Shown here: piece after piece, positions 33,424 to 45,199 of the stretch | Position numbering within the stretch: position 1 is the stretch's first letter | How the letters are laid out: each line of letters opens with the position of its first letter | Source of the DNA: Urophycis tenuis | Lineage: Eukaryota > Chordata > Actinopteri > Gadiformes > Phycidae | DNA: 64,000 nucleotides | Assembly (NCBI GenBank): GCA_036785325.1 | Contig: JAXIVH010000002.1 | Location: 9,392,703-9,456,702, forward strand | Direction of reading: 5' to 3' | The notes under the pieces: model-generated | Told to the model about the DNA's origin: nothing | Databases searched by the model: none | The model's input: only the letters and a program-made list of their open reading frames with translations | Made by a program: the position numbers and the translations under genes

Positions 33424-35059
33424 GGCCCAATCTCAATTCTCTATCTTACCCCTTCCCCTTACCCCTTCCCCTTGGTTTTGCGCGTTCACGTGAGACCAAG
33501 GGCTATCTCAATTCTCATTTCGACTGAGGGGTAGGGCCAAGGGGAAGGGGTATACACCCCTTGAAACCAAGTAAGATCGGGAGCTTACTTGAAACCAAGG
33601 GGTACCCATTACCATGCGCGTAGAATACGGTGGGGACGCGTACCTACCAGTTTTGGTCATCAGTCATTTTGTACCCACCACTTTTTATGAAAGAATCCCT
33701 CGTGTGGGACTCGAACAGGTGTCTTTCACCACTGCATCATTAAATACAGTCTGAGATACGTCAAGCTCAACAAAGACAGACGAACTCTACTCTTAGAAGT
33801 GGCTTTAGAATGACAGGGTCACAAGCGGACTTTACACGCCGTCACGAACGGAGTGGTAGTGGTATGGCAAAATGCCATAGTGCGTTGAGTAATGGTGCTC
33901 CCTGACTCATCCCAAAAACAACAGTCAACAAAGTGAACGTAATGAAACAGGGAAATGCAACCCATGTCCTGTACTGAACATTTGCCTCCAAACCCTATCT
34001 AATAGCAATAACATGTAATGACACAGAATGCCAGAATGTCGCAATCCATTCTGGGAAACACTCCCCCAACACGTTACAATATCCACGATTTCCTCAGGCA
34101 AGTACAACAACTTGAACTGATAATACAAGAAAACACAAAAGCATTAACCTAATTTACACAAAATATAAACAACATTTAATTTGATTTGTGTCCGATGACG
34201 AGAGAGAGACGGAGAGAGAGCACTTTGGTAGAGAGACATAGAGTAACGATTAACAGAGAGCGAGCGCCGGTCTCGCCGGTCTCGATAAAGCCGTTAATCA
34301 GAGAAATGAAACGTTATTTCCAGATTGTTTCACAGCGGTTACATTCAGCAGGTAGACATGGCCATGAACTGCATCTATCTGAATCACATTATCCAATGAA
34401 AAGTATTAGAGCTCTGTGCGTGAGCATAGTCAAGACATCGCGTCTGTGTGTGTCATTATCACATTTTTGTATACATTTTTATTAATTAACATGACCTGCG
34501 CGAAAGGGGGAAAAAATGAATGCGCGTCATTGTACCTAGAGGGGTACAATAGGGGTTATGCGCAACATTCTTCCGGGTTCTCAAAACAGGTCTAACTACT
34601 TCCGGCAGTCCGCTGCTGTCTCCATGGCTGACTCACCTAGCGAAGTAAAATAACTTCTACAGCCGGTGTTTACAGGAGCTACCCCTAATAACAATTTCCG
34701 ATGTACACACTATTGCCAAACAGACCTCCAGAGCCCTGAGTACTGTGTTTGACAAGGGATTTAAGTTTTGCGCTTCCTCATTTATTCTTAATTATGAAGG
34801 TATGTAGTATGTAGCTTTTACTAATGGCACCCGATATAGCGTTAGGTAACTATTAGTCGTTAGTTTAGACTTGTATGCTATCAGTAGTTTAGCCTTTTTT
34901 TGTCACAGACGATTAAAACAATCAAATGAAGACTGCGTTTTAGCGATGGGGTTTTGGTACCAATAGTATAATTACTACGATGTCCTGTGTGTTAATGCTG
35001 GTCCTATGTGTCGACTGTAGGTCTAATGTCGACTGCCGTTCTGGCAGGTGTTTCAGCAT

Positions 35060-35540
35060 TAGAGATAAGATAAGATAAGATATTTCTTTATTAATCCCCC
35101 GTAGGAGAAATTCGCAGAGACCAGCAGTGCAGGGGATAGATGAGCAGTAAAGAGCCTGGCTAAATTCTATACACAATAAAAAAACAATAGATTAGATTAA
35201 ATACGCGCTCTTAAGTCTGGTCGGTGACGAGAGGACCCGTATGCATACTAGTGTCCTAGATAGCAGTTTGTGGTGCAAAATGCAAGATAGATCAAATAGT
35301 GCAAGTAGATAAAATAGTGCAAGTATGCGGAAAGTGCAAGGTGCAAGATGTGCAAATTTATACAGGTATTCCAGGTACAATATATGAATGGTCCTGGAAT
35401 AACAACGGCTGGGTCACAGTCCAAGGTGTGTGGTGTGGTGTATGTGAATGAAAGTTCAGTCCATTCCATTTGTCTGGTGGTGTTGGAGCTTCCTGAGCCT
35501 GATGGTTGGTGGGATGAAGGAGCACCCAAGCACTTATGTT
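35060..35540 (-). mobile_element. LINE 3' fragment inside element Z
   Basis: Close reverse-complement relative of 5410-5893: the peptide APSSHQPSGSGSSNTTRQME is shared, and the 3' tail of GATAA repeats lies at about 35064-35079. It is 5' truncated and non-functional. Confidence 0.75.
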
Positions 35541-36093
35541 TGTATAATGACAAATGTGATAAATAAATGAATGAACAATTGCTGTATCTTCTTGTCCACC
35601 AGTTTCAAACAAAGACAGGTTGACAGGTACTGTCAGTGTCAGAGCAGCTAGTCACAGGTCCATGCAGAAGAATGAAAAAACACTGGCAAATGGTTCCTAT
35701 CTTCAGGTCATTCTCCTCTCAAATGAGGACTATGACACTATACTGACTTTATGGACTTTAGTTTTGTAAATTAATTTCTATCTCTTTTTCCACACATTGC
35801 AGTTACTGAAGCCAGCAGACCATACATACAACATATTTTACTTTTATAATTGTAACCTTGTCACAGTAGGATATGAACTGTACCACTTTGTTTCATAGAA
35901 ATACACTCTACAAGGGTGTGAATGGGAACCTGTTCAAAATTGGACTGCTATGTATTGAGGACCCTTATAAAGACTGAAGGCCCCTCATAGCAACAATGTC
36001 CACCAGTGATGAGAAAACACTGGTGTAGCCCAAAAGGGAAGTTTACTTTCTAACCAGCAGCCCATACTACCTACTAGGGTAATACAGATCAAT

Positions 36094-36738
36094 ATGGATG
36101 CTCCACCTCTTCCACAGCTTCCTTTAGATGACTACCGGCATGCCCCGACAGACTGTGCACATGAGCTAACCGACGAACAACACTTCCACCTGAAAAGTTT
36201 GAATGTCACATTTAGATTGAGGTGGCAACCAGAGAGCACGCTGGAAATTCAGAGTGGCATCAGCTGCCATAATTCTACTCAAATTTAGAAATGTCTTACT
36301 CAAATAGGTGCAGATGTGGAGTTTATGGCAGCACAAGAATACTGCAAAATAAGAAAATGTAACCTACATGCCCTGTGGCCTAATTGTTCACCCTGATGCC
36401 CCAAGGCTTGGCACCTCACCAGATGGCCTAGTATTTGACCATGTTGCACAGCCACCTTTTGGCCCAGTTGAGATCAAGTGCCCCAACATTAGCAGCTACG
36501 TTGACTGCAAGTATCTAAACATGAAGGAAGGAACACTGCTGTTAAAATAAAGTCACCTGTACGTCTGGCAGGTGCAGGGGCAACTTTTGCTGACAGGAAT
36601 GGGATGGTGTGACTTTGCCATTAGTGCTCAAGAAAAGATGCTAGTCCAACACATAGTAGTTGACCCAGAGGTCACAAAAGTATTAAGAAAAAAGGCAGTT
36701 ATTTTTTTCAATAGTTATATAGTACCTGACTTTTAATA
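36094..36738 (+). pseudogene. YqaJ-like exonuclease remnant (transposon-encoded)
   Basis: Frame 36368-36550 contains GTSPDGLV and VEIKCPN, and after an in-frame TAA at about 36548 the frame continues with WQVQGQLLLTG and WCDF. The order PDG ... E-x-KCP ... QVQ-QL-TG ... CDF matches the YqaJ/lambda-exonuclease-type nuclease core: the Asp of PDG, and the Glu and Lys of the E-x-K motif. An upstream frame, 36094-36288, may be its N-terminal part. The internal stop and frame breaks make it a pseudogene. YqaJ proteins are DNA exonucleases acting in phage recombination; in eukaryotes they are known from some transposons. Confidence 0.65.
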
Positions 36739-38319
36739 GATGTTATGTTCTGAGCACAACATTTATTTGACAGTATAAAAAAACATTTTCTGCAAACATG
36801 TTTCAATAATGCTTCATGTACTAATGTATTTACAATAGGTACAATGATTTGGCTTACGATAGGCACCTTAGATCATCCATTTGTCTATCATAGTCGTTAC
36901 ACCTCAAAGACACGCTGTCATCGATCAGCTCCTCATCCTCCTCTTGCCGCTATGTCCTCTGCCACACGCTTGGCCGAGCGACCCGGCAGGCTGAAGTTGT
37001 TCCAGGCGAACAACACCGGAATCACCCCGGGTTTCAAACGGCGTCGGCTCCATTCAATACCCCATTCAATTCAATATCTTCTGGCATAAAATGTCGACGG
37101 CAGAGGGTGGTGTGTCTCCTTATAACGAAGATATCACACCTAATGTTTCGGACCCATATTGCCCTGACTGACTCATCCTTTGGAAATTAGTGAAACAGCG
37201 AGCGTTAAATTTCCCCGACACAGAGCCGCTAGCCACACAACAAAAACTGCTATTCAGATATTGCCGTTTCTGATATTTTAACATTTGTGACATTTTCATT
37301 AAAACAAATACACTTAAGTTTGATCAGAAATAAGAATTTTATTATAATAAGCGACACTGAGAAGTTACCTCAGAGGATTTCACCTACCGCTGCAGTCAAC
37401 CACTGTGTACGAAGTGAAAAGCGGAAATGATTAGACCTGTTTAGACCAGTGTTCCGGTTCGAGCGCTGGGCGTTCCGCATAACCCCTATTGTACCCAGCA
37501 CTTCTGAAAATGCACTTCCGAATGCGTCTCTGTCCCCAGCACATTTCAAACGAAACCTACGCCCATGCCCATTACAATGCGCAACCGGCAACAATCGCGG
37601 CCAGATCTCAACGAGAGTCACATAAATGTAAGTAAGTAAGTAATAAGTATTTTCGGCTGAAATAATTGATTTAAAATTTACGACAGTATTGTTTTGTGCT
37701 CTAAACAGTCCTGTACCTATATATTTGCAACCATATTCTTAATCAAAACTTTTTTGAAAATCGATATGCGAACGTTACATTGCTGAGTGCACAACTACAC
37801 ATTTCTCTGACTAGCAATGAACTCCATGCATGTCTAGTTTACTAAACACAATTAGCAGCGAATTCCGTTTGATATCAGTGTAGACAACTAGAGACAAATC
37901 GATATGTGCTTTACATATATCGTCCTTTTTCACACAGGAACGCTGGAGGAAACCCAGCAGCTGATACGTTTTCGGCACGAAAACGAGCAGAAATTTGAAA
38001 TTTCTGAAATCAAAATACGCTTCAAAGCAAATGTGGGAGTGAGTCATGCGGTCAAACCATTCATAATTGTAAATAAAGACATGTTGGTTAACAAAGACAT
38101 TGGTTCTGAACATCAATGAAATTCAAAACCGTAACTGAAAAAGATACAAAACACCATGCAGTGTGTATAACAAGTTGTCAATATTTTGTCGTCAATGTAT
38201 GATGACGTAACCGTAACGAGTGTTGTCTCAATTAATAGGGGCATGTAGCCCTTACCCCTCTGTTTCAAGGGCCAAGACGTAGGGGAAGGGGTAAGATAGA
38301 GAATTGAGATTGGGCCTAA

Positions 38320-38617
38320 GTGTCCTGGCCTTTAGTGAGTTCATTTTCATGTAGTGTGTTCATGTTATGATAGATATGAGTTCACATAAGGAAACAATAT
38401 TTTATTGATACTTTCTTTTATGAAATGAAAAAGAATGGTAATAAATGGCAGGTAAAACCATTTGAGATGCATCTAAAAATATACAATAAATCAGAATGTT
38501 CATATTGAGTAACATGCAAACATTTTGGATATGAACATTGTCCCAATACACACACTGACACACACACACACGCACACACGCACACACACAAACACACACA
38601 CACACACAGACACACAC

Positions 38618-38702
<85 letters not shown>

Positions 38703-38881
38703 TTTGCTGTTGGTGTCAATGTGAATGCCGACAGTTAAAGTCACACTCTATGAACGTTTAAAAAAAGAACAACATTGAAGTAAAACTTAAGTGTGGAGAT
38801 TCAATTGAATTTCGTTCTAGCTCCTAAAATACAGCAACATATAACAGTTTTCTCTACTTCTTCCCAGCTTGAGAGTGATGG
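38320..38881 (-). other. 3' flank of CTLD unit C with (CA)n microsatellite
   Basis: Continuation of unit C flank right of the transposon. A long interrupted (CA)n tract spans about 38551-38700. No gene is present. Confidence 0.7.
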
Positions 38882-40028
38882 CTAAACAGAGAGCGCCCTC
38901 TTTTCATATCCATCGGTTTTTGACCTTGCAGTCCACAGCACCCTATGCAAGATCTTCATTATTTTTTCTCCATGTTATTGCACAGGAGGGACTGGAGGTG
39001 GTGTGGTTAGCTCCTGTCCAGTAGCTGTGAGTGTGTATTGGGAGGAGGAGGTGTGGTGTTTGGGTCAGATGATTGCAGACCGATCAGATGATTCAATGTG
39101 TTTGATGTTTTCTCTTACCTTAGAGACACATCCTTCCCATCAACCCAGCTCCATGTCCCATTCCCAGTTTAATGAAACTTAATTCATCGTGAACTCGTAT
39201 CTTTTTCCGATAATGATCATTTGACTCTTAATCCCACTCACTGCTCTCCTGCTAGTTCCATGTTTACCTGTTCCTCTTCATTGTCTATCACGACCAAATC
39301 TGCGTTCCTTCTCCTGCAGTCATCCCGAGCTTCAGCCCACGTCTTCCACATTAATTCATTAGTATGGTCCACAATCACATAGCAGCTGGAACTATGTTGG
39401 AGCCATCCTCTTTCACAAGGCTGGTCATCTGAGCACAAGTGAGGTTTATTTGAGTAAGTTCTGTCCTCAGATCATGGGCATCCTTCTGAGAAACATCACA
39501 GCTTCTGCTCAGGTTACTGTAAGTCATCTCCAGGATTTCATAGGATGATTTGATCCCTTTTGATTGTTGCAATTGACTTATCAAACCAAAAGAGCATAGA
39601 GAGAAGAGAAGAGGAAGCATTTGACTCAATCAACCAAGAATATCGCTCAAACACAGCTAAAGGCGACAGTCTACGGAACACATTCAAATGACAGGAGCAG
39701 ATTAGCATGCATTAAGGAAACAGCGTATATTTTGAGTTCATAGCAACACATCCCTTTTGTTTCTGTGCCAAAATACGTTACAGCCTCTGGTGGTTTTGCA
39801 GTCGTAACAATGGTACACTATATCATATCATCCCCACTGTCGAACCAAAACAACTTCTGCATCGTTCCACAGTAACGGACAGTAAATGCCCTGCTGTCTA
39901 GAGGTGTATCTTCCCAAAGGAATAAGGAGACGAGGTCAGATTTGTGCTCACAGTAGATACGAAGCGCCATGAGGATTGACAGCGTGGTGACAAGCACCAC
40001 TAGGAGGCCAAGGGATCGCTTCTTATCT

Positions 40029-40066
<38 letters not shown>

Positions 40067-40748
40067 AGAAAGAGATGTACAAGCGACAGACAACGTTGTA
40101 AATGAGTCCACATGGTGGACAGCAGCCACACACCAAGAGGACATGGTTTCTACGGTTCTGTGGACGTGGGCTTTTTGTAAGTCGCTTTGGATAGAAGCAT
40201 CTGCTGAATGCCCTAAATGTAAATGTGGGGTTCGATGACATTTCTATTGATGACAAATAAGCATCTTGTTTTCCAGCTCCTTTTTTGGACAAAGGTGTTA
40301 TTGAGACCCTAAAATGAGTTAGTTTGATGGGAATGGTTGAAATGAACCCTTGATAATCAAATCCCTTCAGTACAAATTTTGACTAGTCAATGTGTACATA
40401 TGGTAAAATTAATATATATATTTTTTTTTTCGAAGGGACTTTGTTTAATGACATATTCTACATAATAAGCCTTTTCAATTCCACCTGAAAAACTGATGTG
40501 ATGAAAACATGTCTGTACCGGTAATAAGAAATGTACTGTGCTGAACACTAATCTGACTCTATAAGGAGCAGGTACTCGAGGAAGGAAGAGTACATTCAAC
40601 AGTAGTTGAACTTTGGATGAGTTGGACCCAAGGTTACACCTGTAAGACCACATACACTAAGGTATAACACCAATAACAATACATTATCACACTCACCTGC
40701 AGCAGGAGAGACCTTTGTAGAGTCTAACTCCTTTGGGTTGCTGTCCAT
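38882..40748 (-). pseudogene. CTLD-C: C-type-lectin-like receptor pseudogene
   Basis: Exon 1 (ATG at 40748, MDSNPKELDSTKVSPAA) and the transmembrane exon (about 39964-40023) are recognisable. One deletion at 39420-39421 fuses the CTLD exon to the middle of the stalk exon, removing the intron and the stalk end. A second deletion near 39168 removes the start of the next CTLD exon. In the last exon a small change turns WMCEK into a premature TGA (around 38905-38912). Three independent lesions make a functional product very unlikely. Confidence 0.85.
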
Positions 40749-40837
40749 CTTGGATCAATAGAGCTCTATCTGAACACAGTCTGCAGTTGTTCCAAGAGCA
40801 TGTGCTATGTTTAATCATGACCAGGGTACAGACAGGA

Positions 40838-43800
40838 AATAATAAAAGTGTGTTTTTAAAAGAGATTTAAAAACAGGAAGCGAGGAAACCTGTTTGATGT
40901 TTAAAGGCAACTCGTTCCAGAGCTTGGGAGCAGCAGCGGCAAACGCTCTGTCTCCTCTGAGCTTCAGCCTTGTTTTGGGGACTGACAATAGCAGCTGATC
41001 GGCTGACCTTAGGGATCGGGGTGGGCAGTAAGGCTGAAGCAAATCAGAGAGATATGGTGGTGCAAGGTTGTTAAGACATTTAAAAACAAATAGCAGAAGC
41101 TTAAAATTAATTCTGTGGTGCACAGGGAGCCAGTGTAGGGACGCCAGGATGGGGGTGATGTGCTCGCGCTTACGGGTCTGGGTAAGCAGGCGTGCAGCAG
41201 AGTTCTGCACAAGCTGCAGGCGGGCAAGGGAAGCCTGGCTGATCCCTACATACAGGGAATTACAATAATCAAGACGAGATGTGATGAAAGCATGGATTAA
41301 TTTCTCCAGGTCAGGGGTTGATAGGATTGGTTTCACCTTCGCTATTTGACGTAGTTGATAAAAACTTTTTTGCACTACACCACTGATCTGTTTCTCAAAT
41401 TTAAAATCAGAATCAAACTTAACCCCCAAATTAGTGACACAATCATTCAGGTACAGTGTCAGAAGGCCAAGGTCAATGTTGGGGGAAGAGTGGCAACTTG
41501 GTCCAAACAACATTACTTCGGTCTTGCTCTCTTTTAGACTGAGGAAATTAAATGAGAGCCAGGCTTTAATGTCATTAAGACAGTCTATGAGTGGCTGGAC
41601 TGAGTGAGCATTGTTTTGTGACAATGGGACATAAATCTGACAATCATCAGCATAAAAGTGAAATGAAATGCCATGTTTCCTAAAAACAGAACCGAGGGGG
41701 AGTAGATAAGGAGCAAATAAAAGAGGGCCGAGAATTGAGCCCTGGGGAACCCCATGTGGAAGAGGAGCTGTTGAGGACACAGAGTTGTCAAGTTTTACAC
41801 AAAAACTTCTGTCGGTTAGGTATGACCGAAACCAGTCAAGGGCAATGCCCTTAATGCCCACACAGTGCTCGAGGTGAAAGATTAAAATGCTGTGGTCAAC
41901 AGTGTCAAATGCAGCAGACAAGTCTAAAAGCACCAAGACAACAGACTTCCCAAAGTCTGTTGACAACAGTATATCATTTGACACCTTCAAAAGTGCTGAT
42001 TCTGTGCTATGGAGGGTTTTGAACCCGGATTGGAACAGCTCGGTGATACCATTTTCTTCCAAGAATGGTAGCAACTGATTGTGAACAATCCTCTCTAAGA
42101 TTTTGGAGATAAATGGTACATTTGAGATAGGCCTGAAATTTGAACAGAGAGAGGGATCGAGGCCTGTTTTTTTTAAGTAGGGGTCCTACTACTGCATGTT
42201 TAAAATCCCCTGGTACTGGACCAGAGGAGAGACTACTGTTGACAATCTCAAGGACAATTGGTCCAATAGTAGCAAGTACCTCTTTAAACAGGCGAGGGGG
42301 AATGGCATCTGCAGGGGAACCGGAGGGCTTCATATGACCTTGTGTCCTTGTGACCCTGTGTCCTTTAAAATGGAGAAGGACACCGGCTCAAACTGAACAA
42401 ATACAGATGTACAGGTCAGGAGAATTGAAGGGTCATAAGAGGGCTTAGAGATACAGGCTCTAGTTGACACAATCTTATCAATGAAAAAGTGAAGGAATCT
42501 TTCACAAGTTTCAGTGGAGGCATCAAAACTAATACATTTGGGAACCTCAAGGACAGTTTTTATGGTTTTAAACAGAGCACTGGGATTGTTACAGTTAGAA
42601 GCAATTATTTCTGAGAAGTATTTATTCTTCTCAGCTTTTACGGTCTTCTGATAACACAACAGGCGCTCTTTAAGAATACCATAAGATACATGTAACCTGT
42701 CCTTTTTCCACATGCGCTCCGCTCTCCTGCACTCTCGCCTGGCAGCACGATTGACGTCATTCAACCAGGGCTCGGGCGCAGGTTTGGTGCGCCAGCTCTT
42801 AAGAGGAGCGGTCAAGTCCAGTGTTTGTAAACAAATAGAGTGAAAACTCGATGCCAGCTCCTCAGTATTCAAACTCATAGATGCTTTAGAATTATCCTCG
42901 GAGAAACCAATGAAAGCAGAGGAGAACAGAGCTGCGGAGGAGGAGTTAAACATGCGGCAGCGTTGAGTAGGAGCGCACGGTTTAACCAAACAGAGTGGGG
43001 ATATCAAATAAGATTGGCATGTGATCAGAGAAGACAGCGTCAGAAATATCCAAATTGGAAACACGCAGACCGTGCGAGAGCACTAAGTCAAGTGTGTGTC
43101 CGAGTTCGTGGGTAGGACCAGACACGGACTGCACGAAATTAAAAGGGTCAATAACATTTAAAAAGTTCCTGGAGATCGGCTCGTCTGGGCAGCAGATGTG
43201 AATATTAAAATCGCCAATAATAAGGACACGATCGTATTTAGGCAGAAATTCGGCCAGAAATTCAGAAAAGTCACTTATAAAGTCCTTGTTGTACGTTGTA
43301 CTTGGGTGGTCGATAAATGACAGCGCACAAGACAACACTTTTAAAAACAACTGCTATTCCTCCTCCTTTTTGACCCGACGACCGCGGGGAATTAAAATAG
43401 CAGCAATCCGGTGGTAAGAGTTCAATAAGCGGGGTGGACTCACCAGCACTCAGCCACGTCTCTGTTACACAGAGAAAATCCAGTCCACGGGACGTAAAGA
43501 AATCCCTTAGAATAAAAGTTTTATTTGCCAGTGATCTTGCGTTGACAAGGCCGAACCTGGCAGGGACCGGCTCGTTCGAGGCCTCAGCTGTTCGTGGAGC
43601 TCGACACAGGGTCCGCAGATGGCGAGGGTTCACCCCACGCCAGCGGGGACGGGGAGAGCAGGGGCCTCGGGGGCGGATTTCCTCATCCGAACCGACGACA
43701 GGTAACAGCCAGGTGTCGGCAGGGTCCAGCGAGCGCGGATGGAGAAAGAGACCAGGTACCGCTCCGTTTACCCTCAAGGGAACCACAAGGAATCGTGCCG

Positions 43801-44122
43801 AGAGGGCCTTAAGCTTTACCACCTTTGCCACTGCGTTTACCGCGGCGGCGCCGGCGTTTACACCGGGGAAGTTGAGCGAGGGTGCGCCAAAGGTGAGTCG
43901 GTATCCCAGAGAGATGAGACGGCTGAAGCATTGTATGATCATCATGATCATGGTAGATTTTCGCCAAGTCCTTGGCAGAGGGGCGAAGATCGAGCAGTGT
44001 TTGGCGATCATACACAAGCAGTGAGCTTACATTAGAGACAACAATCGATACAAACAGCACAAACACAAACAGTGTTGACAGCGAGAGACGGCAAGCCACA
44101 CACACTGGTGCCATCTTGCACA
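40838..44122 (-). mobile_element. L2/CR1-group LINE, copy 2 (longer, inactive)
   Basis: Minus-strand frames: N-terminal 43809-44153; endonuclease 43271-44017 and 42982-43350; linker 42330-43064; RT and C-terminal domain 40815-42074 (419 aa, with LDLSAAFDTVDH, PQGSILGPLLF, YADD and the C-terminal PKLWNELPLNIKQ). Almost identical to copy 1, sharing the same frameshifts. At the 3' end the reading frame runs a few codons into receptor-unit sequence (about 40810-40837), which supplies the stop codon, so the element lacks a normal 3' UTR. Units B and E lack this insertion. Confidence 0.85.
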
Positions 44123-44384
44123 CCAAGATGTTTGCTTTATTACTCAACTTCAAAAAACCTCCTCCTAATCTTCTGGATGAGGTCTAATAAAGAATACATA
44201 AAACTGTAACATGTTTATGGACAATGAGTTGTTTTTGCTTTTATATATTTTTCATGAAATTTTCTTTCTCATCATGACGTTATTGTTGTTGTTGTTATTC
44301 TATATTTACTTTCCCTCGCCTTTCGGTATGTCTTGGGAACTGGAGTGTACAAATGATTAGTTGTGTTTGTTTGTATAATGTATC

Positions 44385-44584
44385 NNNNNNNNNNNNNNNN
44401 NNNNNNNNNNNNNNNNNNNNNNNNNNNNNNNNNNNNNNNNNNNNNNNNNNNNNNNNNNNNNNNNNNNNNNNNNNNNNNNNNNNNNNNNNNNNNNNNNNNN
44501 NNNNNNNNNNNNNNNNNNNNNNNNNNNNNNNNNNNNNNNNNNNNNNNNNNNNNNNNNNNNNNNNNNNNNNNNNNNNNNNNNNNN
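44385..44584. other. Assembly gap (200 N)
   Basis: Exactly 200 N, the same length as the gap at 21073. Sequence immediately left of it (TTGTATAATGTATC) is the intergenic spacer of the CTLD array; sequence to the right is unrelated. Confidence 0.98.
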
Positions 44585-45129
44585 CCCCTCAGTGGTGGAT
44601 TGCATGCGGCGGTGCAACCCGCGCTTTGTTTTTAGCGCGCTGACTCACCTGCACGCTGCGACCAGCACGACCACCACGGACCACGGGGTTCTGTGTCTCC
44701 GTCAGCGCATAGCCACATGTCCTCTGACACGCCAGGCATCCGGGGGTCGGGCCGGGTCGCGTCGGGCCGAGACAGCTGCCCGTGGCGTGACGAGGCTGGC
44801 GAGGCGGCGGACCTTCTGATCTGGCGAGGCGGCGTTCGCGGGCGAGCAGCCAGCCGAGCCGCTCGCTTGGAGAGTGGCGTCGGCGCCGTGACGCGACAAG
44901 TCATTCGGCGGAGCAAGTCGTATCCGCGGTGGGGCCGGTCCCCAGGGCCGGATTATCCATAAGGGCCGTTGGGCCAGTGCCCAGGGGGCCCCAACCATTC
45001 ACAACCAGTGGGGGGGGGGGGGGGGGGGGGCACATGACACAAACTTTAACAATATTTTTCATATATTGTTATATTATTCACTTGAAATTGTTAAAAGGCC
45101 ATACAGTACTCGTTATGAACACTAATGTC

Positions 45130-45199
<70 letters not shown>

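Larger units (their letters stand above)
34542..37494 (+). mobile_element. Inverted-repeat transposon Z carrying a YqaJ-like nuclease remnant
   Basis: The left end reads GGGTACAATAGGGGTTATGCG and the right end is its complement, CGCATAACCCCTATTGTACCC. The element interrupts element Y, whose continuous form is seen at about 1650. It contains a YqaJ-like nuclease frame (36094-36738) and a LINE 3' fragment (35060-35540). ISL2EU-type transposons are known to encode a YqaJ-family protein together with a transposase, so this could be a decayed member. A transposase was not recognised. The insertion-site structure is unclear because the target itself contains ATTGTACCC. Confidence 0.6.
33613..37567 (-). 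mobile_element. Repeat element Y, copy 2, nested in the PIF/Harbinger-like element
   Basis: Blocks 33613-34537 and about 37494-37567 are the reverse complement of 6686-7512 plus 1650-1727 and of 1568-1650. This copy is interrupted at about 34540-37494 by another inverted-repeat element. Exact ends are uncertain by a few bases. Confidence 0.6.
33421..38319. mobile_element. PIF/Harbinger-like DNA transposon with TAA duplication, carrying nested elements
   Basis: The element is 33424-38316 (4893 bp). Its first 36 bp, starting GGCCCAATCTCAATTC, are an exact inverted copy of its last 36 bp. The trinucleotide TAA flanks both ends (33421-33423, 38317-38319). Units A and B preserve the empty site (GTCTAAGTGTCC). 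A 3-bp TWA duplication is the PIF/Harbinger signature. Outside the nested material, frame 37904-38119 includes EETQQLIRFRHENEQKF, resembling the start of the Myb/SANT-like helix of the Harbinger accessory protein. No intact transposase was found. Confidence 0.75.
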
